From Paragyromitra xinjiangensis (taxonomy: Eukaryota > Ascomycota > Pezizomycetes > Pezizales > Discinaceae): a stretch of 64,000 nucleotides of DNA. Location: the NCBI GenBank assembly GCA_038503065.1, contig JBCAMK010000013.1, positions 1,364,001 to 1,428,000 of the forward strand, given 5' to 3'. The notes under the pieces were generated by a model. It searched no databases, was not told the origin of the DNA, and saw nothing but the letters and a program-made list of their open reading frames with translations. Numbering within the stretch: the stretch's first letter is position 1; each line of letters starts with the position of its first letter. Shown here piece after piece: positions 1-9,315 of the stretch. The position numbers and the translations under genes were made by a program.

Positions 1-52
1 AATAGTAAGGAAAGGCCGGAAGCGGCACGAAAGGAAGCAAATATATCCAACA
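1..52 (-). repeat. 3' LTR of the copia element (partial)
   Basis: These 52 bases are identical to 5064-5115. On the minus strand the LTR begins TGTTGGATAT at position 52 and continues beyond the window edge. Identity over this short stretch suggests a recent insertion, but 52 bp is too little to date it. Confidence 0.93.
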
Positions 53-66
53 CTCCCACTCTTCCT
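53..66 (-). other. Polypurine tract next to the 3' LTR
   Basis: Read on the minus strand this is GGAAGAGTGGGAG directly abutting the TGTTGG start of the 3' LTR. This is the expected position and composition for the plus-strand primer of an LTR retrotransposon. Confidence 0.8.
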
Positions 67-243
67 GAGTACTGCCAAATACACACAAATCCGTACAACC
101 AATACCGAAGCCAAAGAGATACCAACACAGTGCAGTTCTATTTTCTTAAGAAAAACCTACCCCCCGATTGGCTGAGGTTTAGTAGGAAAAGAAACACCTG
201 CCTGTCTGTGGTAGTAAGAGAAACACAGCCAAAATCAATCAAA

Positions 244-1776
244 TTAAGACGTCAACCCCATTCCCTCCATATGCTTCCAGTGCCTCTCTAGGGGTAGAGC
301 TTTCGTCATGATATCTGCCGTCATATCTTCAGTAGGCACGTATTTGACGTTGATTAGCCCTTTCTCGTGAGCTTCCCGTACGAAGTGGTATTTGATATCG
401 ATATGCTTCGTACGCTCGTGGAAACGTGGATTCTCCGTGAGTTTGATTGCGCCTTGATTATCAACGTAGAGTTGCTGCGGTTGCGGCTTCTGCTGCGGCA
501 GTTGCTGCTGTAGGTGCTGTGATAGGTCATCGAATAGGCGCCTAATCCATATAGCTTCCCTCGCTGCTTCGGAAGTGCCTATATATTCAGCTTCTGTACT
601 GGAAAGGGCAACTACAGCCTGTTTCTTTGATTTCCACGATATGGCAGTGCCGCCCAGCGTATATACGTATCCAGAGGTTGATTTCCTATCATCCCTATCT
701 CCAGCCCAATCAGAATCAGAGAATCCTTCCAACAGCGTATCAAGGTGCCGAGAGCTGTAAGTAAGCGCCGTATCCATGGTTTCCTTCAGATATCGAAGCA
801 CTCTTTTGGCAGCAAAAAGGTGCTGAATAGTGGGCGCAGAAGCGTATTTGCTGAGCGTTGATATCGTAAAGGCAAGATCAGGGCGCGTACAAAGCATCAA
901 ATACATCAGGCTTCCTACAAGCGACTGATATTCCTTTAGTACTGCAAAGTCGGAGGTTTCGGAGGAGGCATCAATAGAGCGCAGATTATTGCCTGTTTCC
1001 ATAGGAGTAAGCGCTTTCTTGCAGTCTTCCATGCCAAAGCGCTGCAGCAGCGTTTGAACGAAGCGCTGCTGACTAAGGCGTATACTGTAGGTTGAAGAAT
1101 CGTTTGGAGAGGTGCCTGCAGCGAATATGCGCTCGATTTTGATATTCAGGAATTGCCTGGCTAAGCCTAAATCGGTCATTCGATATTGGTTGGCCAGCAG
1201 GCGCTTAATCCTATCAACTTCCGTACGTAAGAGGCAGGCAATCAGCAGATCATCGACGTATAGGAGTATATATAGCACATAATAGGCGCCATTTCCGTTG
1301 CTTCTGCCGTGGAGAATATATAGCGTAGGCTCGTTTGTGGACTGCTGGAAATCGTTCTCTCTAAGAAAGGCGTCAATATGCTTATTCCAGAGGCGAGGTG
1401 CCTGTTTTAGCCCATATATCGCCTTCTTCAGCCTGCAGATAACGTTATTCCTGTGCCACTTAAGCCATCCCACGCCTTCTGGCAGTTGCATATAGACCTC
1501 TTCGTCAATAGGGGGGTTTAGGAAGGCTGTTACCACATCCATATGATGTAATTCCCAGCCGTATAGAGCTGATAAAGCCACCAGCATACGAAAGCTTACT
1601 AATTTAGCCACAGGCGCGAAGGTTTCGCTATAATCTATGCCTTCTTTCTGCTCATATCCCTTGATAACGAGGCGGGCTTTATATCTCCTGCTTCCGTCAA
1701 AATTTAGCTTAGTCTTAAACACCCATCTGCAGCCAATTGCCTTCTTATTCGCCCATATATCTGCCTGAATAGGCAC
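244..1776 (-). pseudogene. Copia pol, reverse transcriptase and RNase H part
   Basis: This 510-codon open stretch encodes the copia-type reverse transcriptase followed by RNase H. The RT start is visible as the conserved WVFKTKLN segment, the catalytic box is YVDD at about residues 173-176, and the LKQAPRLW segment lies near 123-130. The RNase H domain shows SDSDWAGD, KSTSGYV and STEAEYI. The frame differs from the upstream pol fragment: coding similarity continues upstream past the first ATG (ENNTWEYV), and the preceding frame ends in a stop within a few bases, so a single-base indel near 1777-1790 separates them. The reading end at 244 looks natural for copia. Confidence 0.93.
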
Positions 1777-1789
1777 GTATTCCCACGTA

Positions 1790-2116
1790 TTATTCTCTTA
1801 CAGAGGCATACTCAGCTTTTATAGCCTTCTCCCACTCTACAGCACGTATATGTGTGGAAGCCTCCCGATAGCTATTCGGATCTTCCTCCATACGTGCCGC
1901 CAGGACTGACCTATTTGCCTTTGCTGCAAGCGCTGCTGCAGCGCGCTGGCTTCTTGCTGCGCGCTGACCTTCGTACAACAGGCGTTTCTTCTGCAGTTGC
2001 TCGTTGAGCAGGCGGTTCGGGCGCTTCTGGCGCTGCTTCTTCTGAGACAGGGTTTCCAGTGGTTTCGTCTGGCATATGGACAGGAGGTATAGCTTCGTTG
2101 ACTCTTTGATAGTCAA
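1790..2116 (-). pseudogene. Copia pol linker fragment between integrase and RT
   Basis: The C-terminal half of this frame carries the copia linker just ahead of RT (EDPNSYREA, VEWEKAIKAEYASV). It overlaps the end of the gag-integrase frame and stops right before the RT frame, so it is the middle piece of a pol gene now split over three frames. The N-terminal half of this open frame is probably only a shadow of the upstream gag-pol frame. Confidence 0.85.
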
Positions 2117-4586
2117 TATGGCCTGGATATTGGTCTTCTTCGTCCTCGTTATCTGATATACTGTCTGGAATAAGGGTTTTTAGGACACTAGATTCGGAGG
2201 TGTCGTCTGCGCGCATATCCAAGGTCCCTGATTCGTCGAATTGAACGTCGGAGGCTTGCACTGTTTTGCCTATAATAGGATCCCATAGGCGCCATATCTT
2301 CGTAGTATTGTGAACGTATCCCACAAAGGCACAGGCACGTGATCTTGGGCCGAACTTGCCTATTCTTTGTTCTTTAGGGATAAGCTTATAGGCCAGGCAG
2401 CCAAAGCGCCGAAGGTGTGATATCTCAGCTTTTTGGCCATATAGAAGCTCATATGGGGTTCTTCCGCCAAGCGCGCGCGAGGGGCTTCGGGAATGGAGAT
2501 AATTGGCAGTATGTACGGCTTCTGCCCACAATTGGTCGCTTAGGCGCGAATCGAGCAGCATGGCGCGTGCTTTGGTTACTAGGGTCCTAATCATTCGCTC
2601 GCTGACGCCATTCTTATGCTGCGTGTAAGGAGGCGAAGGTTCGAAGGTAATTCCATAGGTCTTCAGGATCCCACGGAAGAAGGCATTATCATACTCTCCC
2701 TTGCCATTATCGCACCTAAATCTGCTGATTCTATACTGTGGAAACTGATTCTCCATACGCTCTCGGAACGCCTGAAATACTGCAGTAATCTCGGAGGAGG
2801 TCTTCGTATGGAGGTAATGCAGGAAGCTAGCCCTTGAGTAGTCGTCGATATAGAGGATAAAGTAGCGCGCGCCTGTAGGAGATAGCGGAGTAATTGGCCC
2901 GCAGAGGTCGGAATGGATTAGCTCGAAAGGGCGTGTAGTACGTGGAATTGGCTTCCGAAGCACCTTCCGCTGATGCTTGGCTTTGATGCAAACGACGCAA
3001 TCACGTGATTCAGCGCCTGTATCTATATACTGATTAGGCAGAAGTAAGCTTTTGAGCGCTTGTGTGCCGAGGTGGGCGAGGCGTTGATGCCAAAGCTCGA
3101 TATTTGGCAGAGGTGCCGCCAAAGCGCCGTATATATTAGGGCTTGGCAGCGTGCTGCAGTACTGAATAGTAGGAAGGATATCGAGTACGTAGATGCCGCC
3201 GATTTGCCTGCCTATTTGGTCATTTCCTAGGAAACAGAGCCTATTACTGAATGATATATGATATATCTCGGAGAGGCAAGCCACGGAGAGGAGAGAATAG
3301 TGGAGGTCTGGAGTATAGAGCGCTTCGATATTGATATATAGGCCGGAAGCGAGATTTAGGCGTATATGCCCTGCTTGCTTGGCCAATAGGATCGAATTAT
3401 CTGCTGTTAGTACCTGAATATCACTACCTAAAGGGTATAATGACGTGAATTGGCGTATATCAGGGCAAAGGTGCTTAGAAGCGCCAGAGTCAATTATCCA
3501 CTGATATTCCCCCTCTTTGGCGTTTCCTAAGGCAGCAAGCGCCTGTACAAATCCTGCTTCTACTCTTCCATTGCCGCCTGCGCTAAATCCACTGTTTCCA
3601 AATCGACTGTAGGCACTGCCTGCTGCAGTACTGCCTCCAAAGCTGCTGTTTCCGTCGTTTCCTCCAAAACTGCCGTTTCCTCCGCCAAAGCTTCCGTTTC
3701 CTCCGCCAGATCCGCCTCTTCCATTGCCGTTGCCTCTTCTATTCCTAATATCAAATTGCTTCTTCCTGCAGTCGTTTTCTCTATGCCCTATCTTCCTGCA
3801 GTACCAGCACGTTGGCCTGGAGGAGGTGGCACCTCCACGAGAGGCGCCTCGGAAGCCGCCTCGGAAGCCTCCTCTGCCTCGGAAGGAAGTTTTAGGCGCT
3901 ATAGCAGGCTTTGCTTGTATGGCTGCTGCTGCTGCTAAGGTTTTAGTAGGATAGGAGTCATCTATATCAATTCCGTGCGTTTGATGCCTGTTTTTAAGCT
4001 CTTGCTCGTACTGAATTAGCCCATCCATGAGATATTGCAACGTTTGCACCTCTACTGGCTGCCGAGCAATGATATCTAGTACGAGGCGGAAACGCTTTGG
4101 AGCCTTATTAGTAAGCTTAGTGAGGATGGATTCGTCGTTTATTGCCTTATCAGTGCCTGCTAACTGGCTTTGGCACTCCAGTAAAGCGGTAATAAAGATG
4201 CCTATATCAGCATCTTCCGTAGGAATAAGGTTATCAAATCGTAGGCTAATTGCTGATCTTCCCGCTCTAGTATAGGCAGTATCAAGCTTCTGCTGTAAGC
4301 GCAGCCAAACAGCAGCAGGATCGCGGATATCCGAGATTTGCGCTTTTACTATGGGAGAGCACGCGCTGTATAGGAGGGTATATGCCTTGGCGGAACGGAG
4401 GTCATAATCGCGTAGGGCAACACGTTGAGCTGCTGCTGGCCTAATCTCAGTGCCTAACACAATTCCTAAGGCTTCTTCCGAACCTAGGAAAGCTTCCAAT
4501 TGAGGGCGCCAAGCGTAGTAATTATGGAGTGTAAGCTTGGGCGTAGAGCCATATTTGCAGGAGTATTCAGTCTCGGAGGAAGGCAT
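1911..4586 (-). CDS. Copia gag, protease and integrase part of the polyprotein
   Basis: This is an 891-codon frame. Residues about 1-200 are gag (UBN2-like, with HNYYAWRPQLEAFL near the start). An RG-rich stretch precedes a CCHC zinc knuckle with C260, C263, H268 and C273, followed by a Gly/Asn/Ser-rich spacer. The aspartic protease has the DSG triad at residues 367-369. The integrase has an HHCC zinc site (H500, H505, C530, C533) and catalytic acids D560, D626 and E663, followed by the GKFGPRSR-type copia integrase C-terminus. The frame ends early (CSKGK), before the RT region, because of a frame change between about 1911 and 2000. The start codon is the first ATG downstream of the LTR and primer site. 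Confidence 0.94.
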   Translation of the reverse strand: MPSSETEYSCKYGSTPKLTLHNYYAWRPQLEAFLGSEEALGIVLGTEIRPAAAQRVALRDYDLRSAKAYTLLYSACSPIVKAQISDIRDPAAVWLRLQQKLDTAYTRAGRSAISLRFDNLIPTEDADIGIFITALLECQSQLAGTDKAINDESILTKLTNKAPKRFRLVLDIIARQPVEVQTLQYLMDGLIQYEQELKNRHQTHGIDIDDSYPTKTLAAAAAIQAKPAIAPKTSFRGRGGFRGGFRGASRGGATSSRPTCWYCRKIGHRENDCRKKQFDIRNRRGNGNGRGGSGGGNGSFGGGNGSFGGNDGNSSFGGSTAAGSAYSRFGNSGFSAGGNGRVEAGFVQALAALGNAKEGEYQWIIDSGASKHLCPDIRQFTSLYPLGSDIQVLTADNSILLAKQAGHIRLNLASGLYINIEALYTPDLHYSLLSVACLSEIYHISFSNRLCFLGNDQIGRQIGGIYVLDILPTIQYCSTLPSPNIYGALAAPLPNIELWHQRLAHLGTQALKSLLLPNQYIDTGAESRDCVVCIKAKHQRKVLRKPIPRTTRPFELIHSDLCGPITPLSPTGARYFILYIDDYSRASFLHYLHTKTSSEITAVFQAFRERMENQFPQYRISRFRCDNGKGEYDNAFFRGILKTYGITFEPSPPYTQHKNGVSERMIRTLVTKARAMLLDSRLSDQLWAEAVHTANYLHSRSPSRALGGRTPYELLYGQKAEISHLRRFGCLAYKLIPKEQRIGKFGPRSRACAFVGYVHNTTKIWRLWDPIIGKTVQASDVQFDESGTLDMRADDTSESSVLKTLIPDSISDNEDEEDQYPGHIDYQRVNEAIPPVHMPDETTGNPVSEEAAPEAPEPPAQRATAEETPVVRRSARSKKPARCSSACSKGK

Positions 4587-4740
4587 ATTTGCGAGGAAGG
4601 CGTGGAGAATAGAGCAAAGGGCAAAGAGGGGGGTATTTGGTGTTTGCGAGGAGAGAGGTGTTTGATCGGCAGGGGTTGTGGATGCGGCTCAAATAAGGTT
4701 GCGGCTCAAAAAGTATAGGGTTAGGGTTATGCGGCGCGAG

Positions 4741-4754
4741 CCGGGCTCATAACC
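4741..4754 (-). other. Primer-binding site, initiator tRNA-Met anticodon half
   Basis: On the minus strand this reads GGTTATGAGCCCGG directly after the 5' LTR. It is complementary to the anticodon arm of eukaryotic initiator tRNA-Met (CTCATAA loop). Use of a tRNA half-molecule cut in the anticodon loop is known for Drosophila copia and relatives. The match is read by eye. Confidence 0.75.
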
Positions 4755-5115
4755 TGAAGTAATAAGATGAGATATTCGTTGCTTCTGTGGAAGGCTTGAT
4801 ATATTGGATAGAGAAGAAAGAAACGTAGAAGAGGCAGAAAGCCTCTGTATATATACAAGTAATCAACCAATCAGAGCCCTTCCACCATATACCTCCTGGT
4901 CAGCGCCTCCAGGCTCAAAGCAGCCTCAATTACACTGAATAGCCGCCAGAATAATCAACAGCCAAAGAAGCCCAAATCAGCAAGGAATAAGAAGAAACCT
5001 GAATAGTAGGAAAGCCTACGTATGCTATAGAAGCCTACGTAGGTGGAGGAAAGAATAGAGCCAAATAGTAAGGAAAGGCCGGAAGCGGCACGAAAGGAAG
5101 CAAATATATCCAACA
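4755..5115 (-). repeat. 5' LTR of the copia element
   Basis: The LTR runs on the minus strand from TGTTGGATAT at 5115 to an end in TTCA at 4755, immediately before the primer-binding site. The outer end is fixed by the repeat at 1-52. The inner end is inferred from the TG/CA rule and the primer site; an alternative inner end at 4768 would also fit. Confidence 0.85.
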
Positions 5116-5484
5116 TAGAAAACGGAGATCGATCGAGTGATGCGTTGTGAATAAATATATCTTTTTACATACCATAAATAATTTAAGATATGTAATAATT
5201 ATAAGGTATTCGAAGGTGAAGTGGCTGCGCAGGTTACCGTTCCGCCCACAGCCAGGCATACACGTTGCCGAGATAAGCTTCGTGTTAACGGGGGGACTTT
5301 AGCCATTTATAGAGTATTATACTTCGCTAGAGTTCTTTGATCGTTTTAGACATACTCTCAATTTTACAGCTCATACAAGTACAAGCTTGAGTTTGAAGAC
5401 CACGACCAGAAGTAACGGAAATTATAATCACACCTCACCGAAACCCAAATAGGTCACACCCAGAAAACCGGAATATAAGACACC
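5116..5484. other. AT-rich spacer between retrotransposon and methyltransferase gene
   Basis: There is no supportable gene here. The stretch near 5145-5210 is very AT-rich, and the right part is probably the 3' UTR of the methyltransferase gene. One copy of the copia target-site duplication should start at 5116. Confidence 0.6.
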
Positions 5485-6351
5485 TTAATTCTGTCCCTCC
5501 CCTTTAAATGTCCATTTCCAAATCTCGACACCTTCCCAATCTTCCTTCTCCCACTTATATTCCACGGACTCCAGACACTTTACAATCTTCCCATCCGGAA
5601 CCTTTTTGCAATCAAATCTCTCTCTTTTCGCCAACTCCAAAGCATGCTCAATCACCTCTGGGTCTCTTCGCTCTAACGCAACATATACCGGTGGATATTT
5701 CCTCCCTTTTCTCGATTGTATTGAAATACTTTTGATTGTTCTTAGCAGAGGGGCAACCAAATCTTGGTGATAAAGCGTGTCTGCCGTCACAACAAGATTG
5801 AAAGGGGGACCGATGTCACCGCCCTTTTTAGGTCGTCCCATTTCTTCTGACTGTAATTCTGGCCCTGTAATAGACTCAACACTATCCCAATCCCAATCCT
5901 CTGGCTGGACAAGCCAATCCAATTCCCTAACCTCAACATCCCCACAGCCTCTCGCAACACCTCCTTCCTCACCCCCATTCCCCCATCCCTTAACGCGATC
6001 CAGATTATCTTCCACGTTCTGCCTCAACACCGCATCTATAACAACATTCAAATCCGTCGCAACAACATCGAACCCCAACATAGCCATTACATGTGCAGTC
6101 AGTCCCACGCCAGCACCAAGATCGATCGCTTTTGGTCGGCTGCCTCCATCGAGCGGTCGTTTTTTAGATCCATACATATCAAAGAGATATAACGCTAGAA
6201 TCTGAGCGCCTAGCCATAATGTGGAACCGGTTGTGTTCTGGGTCTTGTCGGATTGCTTCAGCTCTAAGACTAAAGAAGTTGGAAGGACTGGATAGTGAAG
6301 GGCGGTTTCGTTTTTTGTCTCGTGAGCTGGAAGGGGAGGGGTGCGAGACAT
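5485..6351 (-). CDS. EFM6-like protein-lysine N-methyltransferase (METTL21 family)
   Basis: A single-exon gene of 288 residues. The family (methyltransferase 16, METTL21/EFM group) transfers methyl groups from S-adenosylmethionine to lysines of proteins such as translation elongation factor 1A. Visible features are the GSTLWLGAQILALYL segment at residues 42-56, SAM-binding motif I (AIDLGAGVGLTAHV, residues 75-88), the acidic motif ATDL at 98-101 followed by LRQNVEDN, and the post-motif DTLYH at 191-195 that replaces the DVIY-type catalytic segment. Length fits a single-domain cytosolic enzyme. EFM6 is the best guess from the overall pattern, but other members (RKM5, EFM7) are hard to exclude by eye. 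The gene points towards the retrotransposon, whose LTR ends about 370 bp past its stop. Confidence 0.75.
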   Translation of the reverse strand: MSRTPPLPAHETKNETALHYPVLPTSLVLELKQSDKTQNTTGSTLWLGAQILALYLFDMYGSKKRPLDGGSRPKAIDLGAGVGLTAHVMAMLGFDVVATDLNVVIDAVLRQNVEDNLDRVKGWGNGGEEGGVARGCGDVEVRELDWLVQPEDWDWDSVESITGPELQSEEMGRPKKGGDIGPPFNLVVTADTLYHQDLVAPLLRTIKSISIQSRKGRKYPPVYVALERRDPEVIEHALELAKRERFDCKKVPDGKIVKCLESVEYKWEKEDWEGVEIWKWTFKGEGQN

Positions 6352-6555
6352 TATTATTGGTGTGATGTTTACTTCGTGAGAAGCTTCCTAGCTGCGAATA
6401 AGCATTAGGTTGCCAAGAGTTCACCTAGCCCTTAGTTTCAAATGTCAGCTTCAAAGGGCTAGGGTTTGACTCGGGCTTAGGGCAAGGGGGTTTACCTACC
6501 CAGACTACAAATCCAGCTACTAAAAGCATGATACTCTTTCACAACACTCGACATT

Positions 6556-7335
6556 TCAATACGAAAGTAGTATATTCGCCAAACAAACACCTACACTTTT
6601 ATCATCCGATCTATATTTGGCTTCTAACAGCTTACATATCTTCCGAAATCGGGGCTGGATTTCTGAGGGCCAATTAACAAATTCACCTGAGAATCGATGG
6701 ACCATCTTGGCGTGTTCTAGTACGAGACATATCGCTGGAGTCACATCTATTTTAGAGTCCCGCCCTTGGGCCTGGGGAAAGAGAAACCGAATGGCGCGTC
6801 AGCCGGAGCTAATATAAGCTAAAACTTCATCGAAGTGGCCCGCACCACTTAGCAGCATAGGTGGGACTAGTATGGCGAAATGAGACAAAAAGTATTCACA
6901 TATCGCTCTCGTGTGTCGTTCTATAGGTATCTTGCTTGGGGTTTCGTTGACACAAATACCGCGCTTCAAAAGTTCAGCATCTCGAGTGGGATTTTCTGGC
7001 GGTTGGGTCAGGTTGGGGGCCGTTGATCTAGCGATAATATTTAGGAAGGTGGGACGTGAAGCAATCGATATTGAAGTCGATTTTTGTGTTAGAGGCCCGC
7101 ATTACTTGCATAACCTATGTGTCAGTCAGTTGACGCGACCGAGCATATTCGTGATAACAGCCCGAAGTCTAGAGCCGCCATATGCATGCCAGGAATTAAA
7201 AAATCCCCCTCGTGGACCCAGCCAGATGAAAAATCCGTCGATCGGATTAGCAAAAGTCGAACCAGGGATGTGGAGATAGAATAAGCTCCATTGGGCAATC
7301 CCATAGAGCGGATAAACCTGCAGTTGCCGTCCCAT
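6556..7335 (-). pseudogene. Unrecognised coding-like stretch, probably a decayed gene
   Basis: Several minus-strand segments read like real protein and lie in sequence: 7335-7126 (GRQLQVYPLYGIAQWSLF, then GGFFNSWHAYGG), about 7085-6810 (LLKRGICVNETPSK, CEYFLSHFAILVPPM) and 6780-6556 (RDSKIDVTPAICLVLEHAK, FRKICKLLEAKYRSD). The last two are in the same frame, separated by one TGA. They could instead be joined by removing a 54-bp intron with a weak donor (gtttta), a gctgac branch site and a pyrimidine-rich cag acceptor. A TGA and a TAA also interrupt the join between the first and second segments. I do not recognise the family. It may be a pseudogene or a gene with several small exons. Confidence 0.35.
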
Positions 7336-9195
7336 CGTTGTGCTTCCGAATACTCTTATTATGCTTAAAACCTAATTTTGTGAACCTAACATCTCACAGT
7401 ATGCGACTATTCTTACTCAATGCAGTGATCTACTAACTTAAACACATGCTCAGCGTCAGTGAAATCCTTGGGGAAACGGGAACAACCCTCAAATCGTCTG
7501 AGCTGCCGACCCGAATAACTGAGCTTGACTGTGGTAGACTCGGCAAATCATAGGTACCAACATGTTTTTCTAGAATCCCTGAAAGCCTTTGTATTCGTAA
7601 TCCCTGTCAATATCGTATCACTCGCACCAAACTACAATCAAAGTCATCAATATTCTAAATTCAACCAAATTTGCGAGAGTAAGAGCTCTTGGCCCTAGCC
7701 GATTTAAGCAGTGGCTCAGGTTCTCAGACTTTTCTACTTCTCCGACAAGGCTATTGTAGAAACATATAACTCGAGATGCCAAGCTCTCGTCTGTCTCTTA
7801 AGCTCGCGGCAAAGGTTTTAACAGATATTGGTCACAGAAAACTACCTACTAACTCTACAATAATCTTGCTTAAAGTTATATGTTTCTATGAGTTCCCACT
7901 TGACCAAAAACGAGGCTATAAACGAAGTAGGCGTATGGGTTTGAGTAAAAGCCGCAAAGCCAAGAAACTAGCACGCACCAAGCACAAGGCATTGAGACTT
8001 GTAATTCATGAATTAGGGGCTAGAGTAACACGCACTTAGCCTTTGTGGTGCCACTAAAAATTCAGCATCCCAAGAATTCAGAATGTTGATATTACGATAA
8101 TTATTATGACATGTACACGAAGGATGTATGCAAGTGGAATGGTTCACTCCTATTTAGGGCTTTCGGCTGTCTGGAGCTTCTACTGCCGTGCTCAGGTTGA
8201 GGCCTGAAGATGTGATGACGGTGCCTTGAATCGCCATGTGAGACATATAATGAGTATAACATGCCCCCTGATCACGTTTCGCCAGGGAGGCCGATTAGCG
8301 AGAACGGGTCAAGATCTCGGTTGCCTGCCGCGTTCCGTCAACCGCCCATGGGATTGTTTTCTCATGAACTGCCGGTAGGTCCCGCAAAACAGGTCTAAAT
8401 ATTAGCATTTCTTGTCCTTGTTTATAATCTACATCCTAGATCCTTACTACCAGTTAAAGAATTTCAATACAAAGTCATGACATTGTCTCTATATTTACTC
8501 CAATCTTCAATGAGCAAGGATCAACTTTTGAGTGCTCTTGGTCTCGAGGCTTGGGAGTCGAGACATCCTGATTTATCATAGTTAGATAGACTGCTAATTT
8601 TTCCCCGCAGGATCTGAAATCATATAGAAACATCATCCGTACTTTCTAGTCGATAGCTCAGCCTAATTACCTTCTACCTTAAGAACCACAGCCCCACAGA
8701 CTTTATTGGCTACAAACACCTGCATCGAAATTTCACGATAGTAGCTTAAGGCTCTTAGTTAATTTAAAGGGGTAACTAATGCCCATGAGCCTCCAAACTA
8801 GGCATTGACAAGAGAGACACCCTATTTGCCGTCTTGAGCTTGTCTGTCTTATCCACGAACGATCACTAAACCCACCACCCACATCTGAATTTACCACTAG
8901 CCAAAAATGTGGAAGTTGGCATCATGAGTTGAGGGCTGTGACCAGTTCGTACTACAACCCTAGAGGCTGGGCATCGCGCTTGTTATAGTTACTAACTCAA
9001 TTGTTCTAGACCATAGATGCAAGTTTAGAAAATATCTCTCAAGGACCTGATCCAGAGCCTTACGGGGTTGCACAATTGCACTCGTAGATTTTGGGGGTCC
9101 TGTTCGATCCTAATGATGGTAGGCCCGGGTAAGGTCATCAATCATCATGTGGAGAGGATATTGAAATCCTGCATATATACGCTAGCTCTCATCAG
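7336..9195. other. Gene-free stretch
   Basis: I see no supportable gene. A short basic open frame at 7776-8039 (87 codons, Lys/Arg-rich C-terminus) matches nothing I recognise and is no longer than chance frames here. The right end holds the relic promoter of the decayed oxidase gene. Confidence 0.5.
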
Positions 9196-9203
9196 TATAT
9201 AAA
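9196..9203 (+). promoter_or_regulatory. TATA box of the decayed bilirubin oxidase gene
   Basis: TATATAAA lies about 120 bp ahead of the relic start codon at 9316, a normal spacing for a fungal TATA promoter with a short leader. It appears intact although the gene behind it is not. Confidence 0.5.
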
Positions 9204-9315
9204 GTCTTCATAATTCCAGTCAGATTTCTTCATTACAGCTCTTCAAATCAAACTTCCATTGAGAGTTATTAGCTACAGGTCTTAATATTCTCTTCTAAAC
9301 TTTACTCTTTCGCGA

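Larger units (their letters stand above)
1..5115 (-). mobile_element. Ty1/copia-type LTR retrotransposon, cut by the left window edge
   Basis: Gene order on the minus strand is gag, zinc knuckle, aspartic protease, integrase, reverse transcriptase, RNase H, which is the Ty1/copia order (integrase before RT). The right-hand repeat is the 5' LTR. The left-hand one is the 3' LTR, of which only the first 52 bases (in element orientation) are inside the window, and they match the other LTR base for base. A primer-binding site and a polypurine tract sit where expected. The coding region is split over three frames, so this copy is probably not autonomous unless the breaks are sequencing errors. The target-site duplication cannot be checked because one end is outside the window. 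Confidence 0.96.

Noticed and set aside
1777..2116. Programmed frameshifting as the explanation of the split copia pol
   Set aside because: The breaks lie between integrase and RT, not at a known recoding site, and I see no slippery heptamer with confidence; indels are the simpler reading.
5777..6205. 142-codon plus-strand frame
   Set aside because: Lies opposite the methyltransferase gene and has Ser/Pro-rich composition typical of an antisense shadow.
7776..8039. 87-codon basic frame (GLSKSRKAKKLARTKHKA)
   Set aside because: Reads a little like a nuclear signal, but no family, promoter or neighbour supports it.
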